From: Pseudomonas japonica
GTDB lineage: Bacteria > Pseudomonadota > Gammaproteobacteria > Pseudomonadales > Pseudomonadaceae
Length of the DNA stretch: 64,000 bases
Direction: 5' to 3'
NCBI RefSeq assembly: GCF_013522925.1
Contig: NZ_JAAMQU010000007.1
Location: 124,001 to 188,000 of the forward strand
Shown here piece by piece: positions 63,659 through 64,000 of the stretch (within the stretch, counting starts at the first letter, position 1; each line of letters opens with the position of its first letter). A model generated the notes under the pieces. It saw only the letters and a program-made list of their open reading frames with translations. It ran no database searches and was not told where the DNA came from. The translations under genes and the position numbers were made by a program.

Positions 63659-64000
63659 ATGAAAGCCTACGCCGCACCCTTCGAAAAATACCTGAACCTG
63701 GCCGACGCCCGTCTCGGCACCCGTGCGCTTTCGGTAAGCGACGACTGGTTTGCCGACGTGAACCGCTTGTTCCAGCCGCACCCGGCGGTGTGGAAAGAAG
63801 GCGTGTTCGATGACAACGGCAAATGGATGGACGGCTGGGAATCGCGACGCAAACGCTTCGAAGGGTACGACCATGCGGTGATCCGCCTTGGCGTGCCGGG
63901 CACGCTCAAGGGCGTGGATATCGATACCTCCTGGTTCACCGGCAACTTCCCGCCCTCGGCTTCGCTGGAGGCCTGCTACCTGGCCAGCGGCGACCCGGAT
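63659..64000 (+). CDS. alc: Allantoicase (5' part)
   Basis: The first 114 codons of allantoicase, cut by the window edge. The sequence [29 protein letters not shown] and [16 protein letters not shown] is typical of the family, which splits allantoate to ureidoglycolate and urea. It lies 19 bases after uraD, with AAGG upstream of the ATG. Confidence 0.93.
   Translation, partial: MKAYAAPFEKYLNLADARLGTRALSVSDDWFADVNRLFQPHPAVWKEGVFDDNGKWMDGWESRRKRFEGYDHAVIRLGVPGTLKGVDIDTSWFTGNFPPSASLEACYLASGDPD

Overview
The window is chromosomal DNA of a gammaproteobacterium of the family Pseudomonadaceae, very probably a Pseudomonas. The base composition is high in G+C, and the protein sequences closely resemble Pseudomonas homologues (GlnS, CysS, Anr, YbaB, PuuE). 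The gene order acnA-aer, cco-anr, apt-recR-ybaB-dnaX, ligA-zipA-smc, gntR-xdhABC-guaD and uraH/puuE-uraD-alc is that of Pseudomonas. No tRNA, CRISPR array, transposase or prophage was seen. One structural RNA was found, the 4.5S SRP RNA gene ffs.

Layout. 1-8.2 kb: the end of folD, then a leftward six-gene ABC importer operon of the GlpSTPQUV type, divergent from a sigma-54 activator gene. A -24/-12 promoter and a cluster of TGAACA repeats lie between them. 8.3-12.9 kb: cysS and glnS, then ppiB-lpxH. 12.9-17.7 kb: a periplasmic binding protein, an exonuclease, ppnP, a small unknown protein, pdxB, tusA and rlmM. 17.9-22.4 kb: acnA and the aerotaxis receptor aer, which has a good FliA promoter. 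22.4-33.7 kb: a hydrolase, the cbb3 oxidase structural genes ccoNOQP, the assembly genes ccoGHIS, a DsbD/SafE-like membrane protein, the oxygen regulator anr, then apt and recR. 33.7-37.2 kb: an oxidoreductase, ybaB and dnaX.

37.4-42.0 kb is the variable part of the window. It holds a T7-lysozyme-like amidase, an unknown small gene, an orphan domain fragment, a decapitated fimbrial subunit gene, ffs, a zinc metallopeptidase and a secreted-protein gene split by an in-frame amber codon. 42.0-49.6 kb carries ligA, zipA, smc and a GntR-family regulator. 49.8-64.0 kb is a purine and ureide degradation region: xanthine dehydrogenase (xdhABC), guanine deaminase, a LysE-type exporter, uraH, puuE, uraD and the start of alc. 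Between the exporter and uraH sits a 1668-codon gene for a giant toxin-like protein.

How the genes work together. The purine block can convert guanine and hypoxanthine/xanthine to urate, and hydroxyisourate through OHCU and allantoin to allantoate; no urate oxidase gene is visible here. A good NtrC-type site and a sigma-54 promoter precede puuE, which suggests nitrogen control. The cco block makes and matures a high-affinity terminal oxidase beside its usual regulator, but hemN, which normally lies between ccoS and anr in P. aeruginosa, is missing from this spot. The observations most worth a second look are the giant protein with its duplicated C-terminal domain and Shine-Dalgarno hairpin, the amber-split secreted protein, the asymmetric ABC ATPase pair, the REP element that encodes the tail of PdxB, and the regulatory sites of the xdh and puuE operons.
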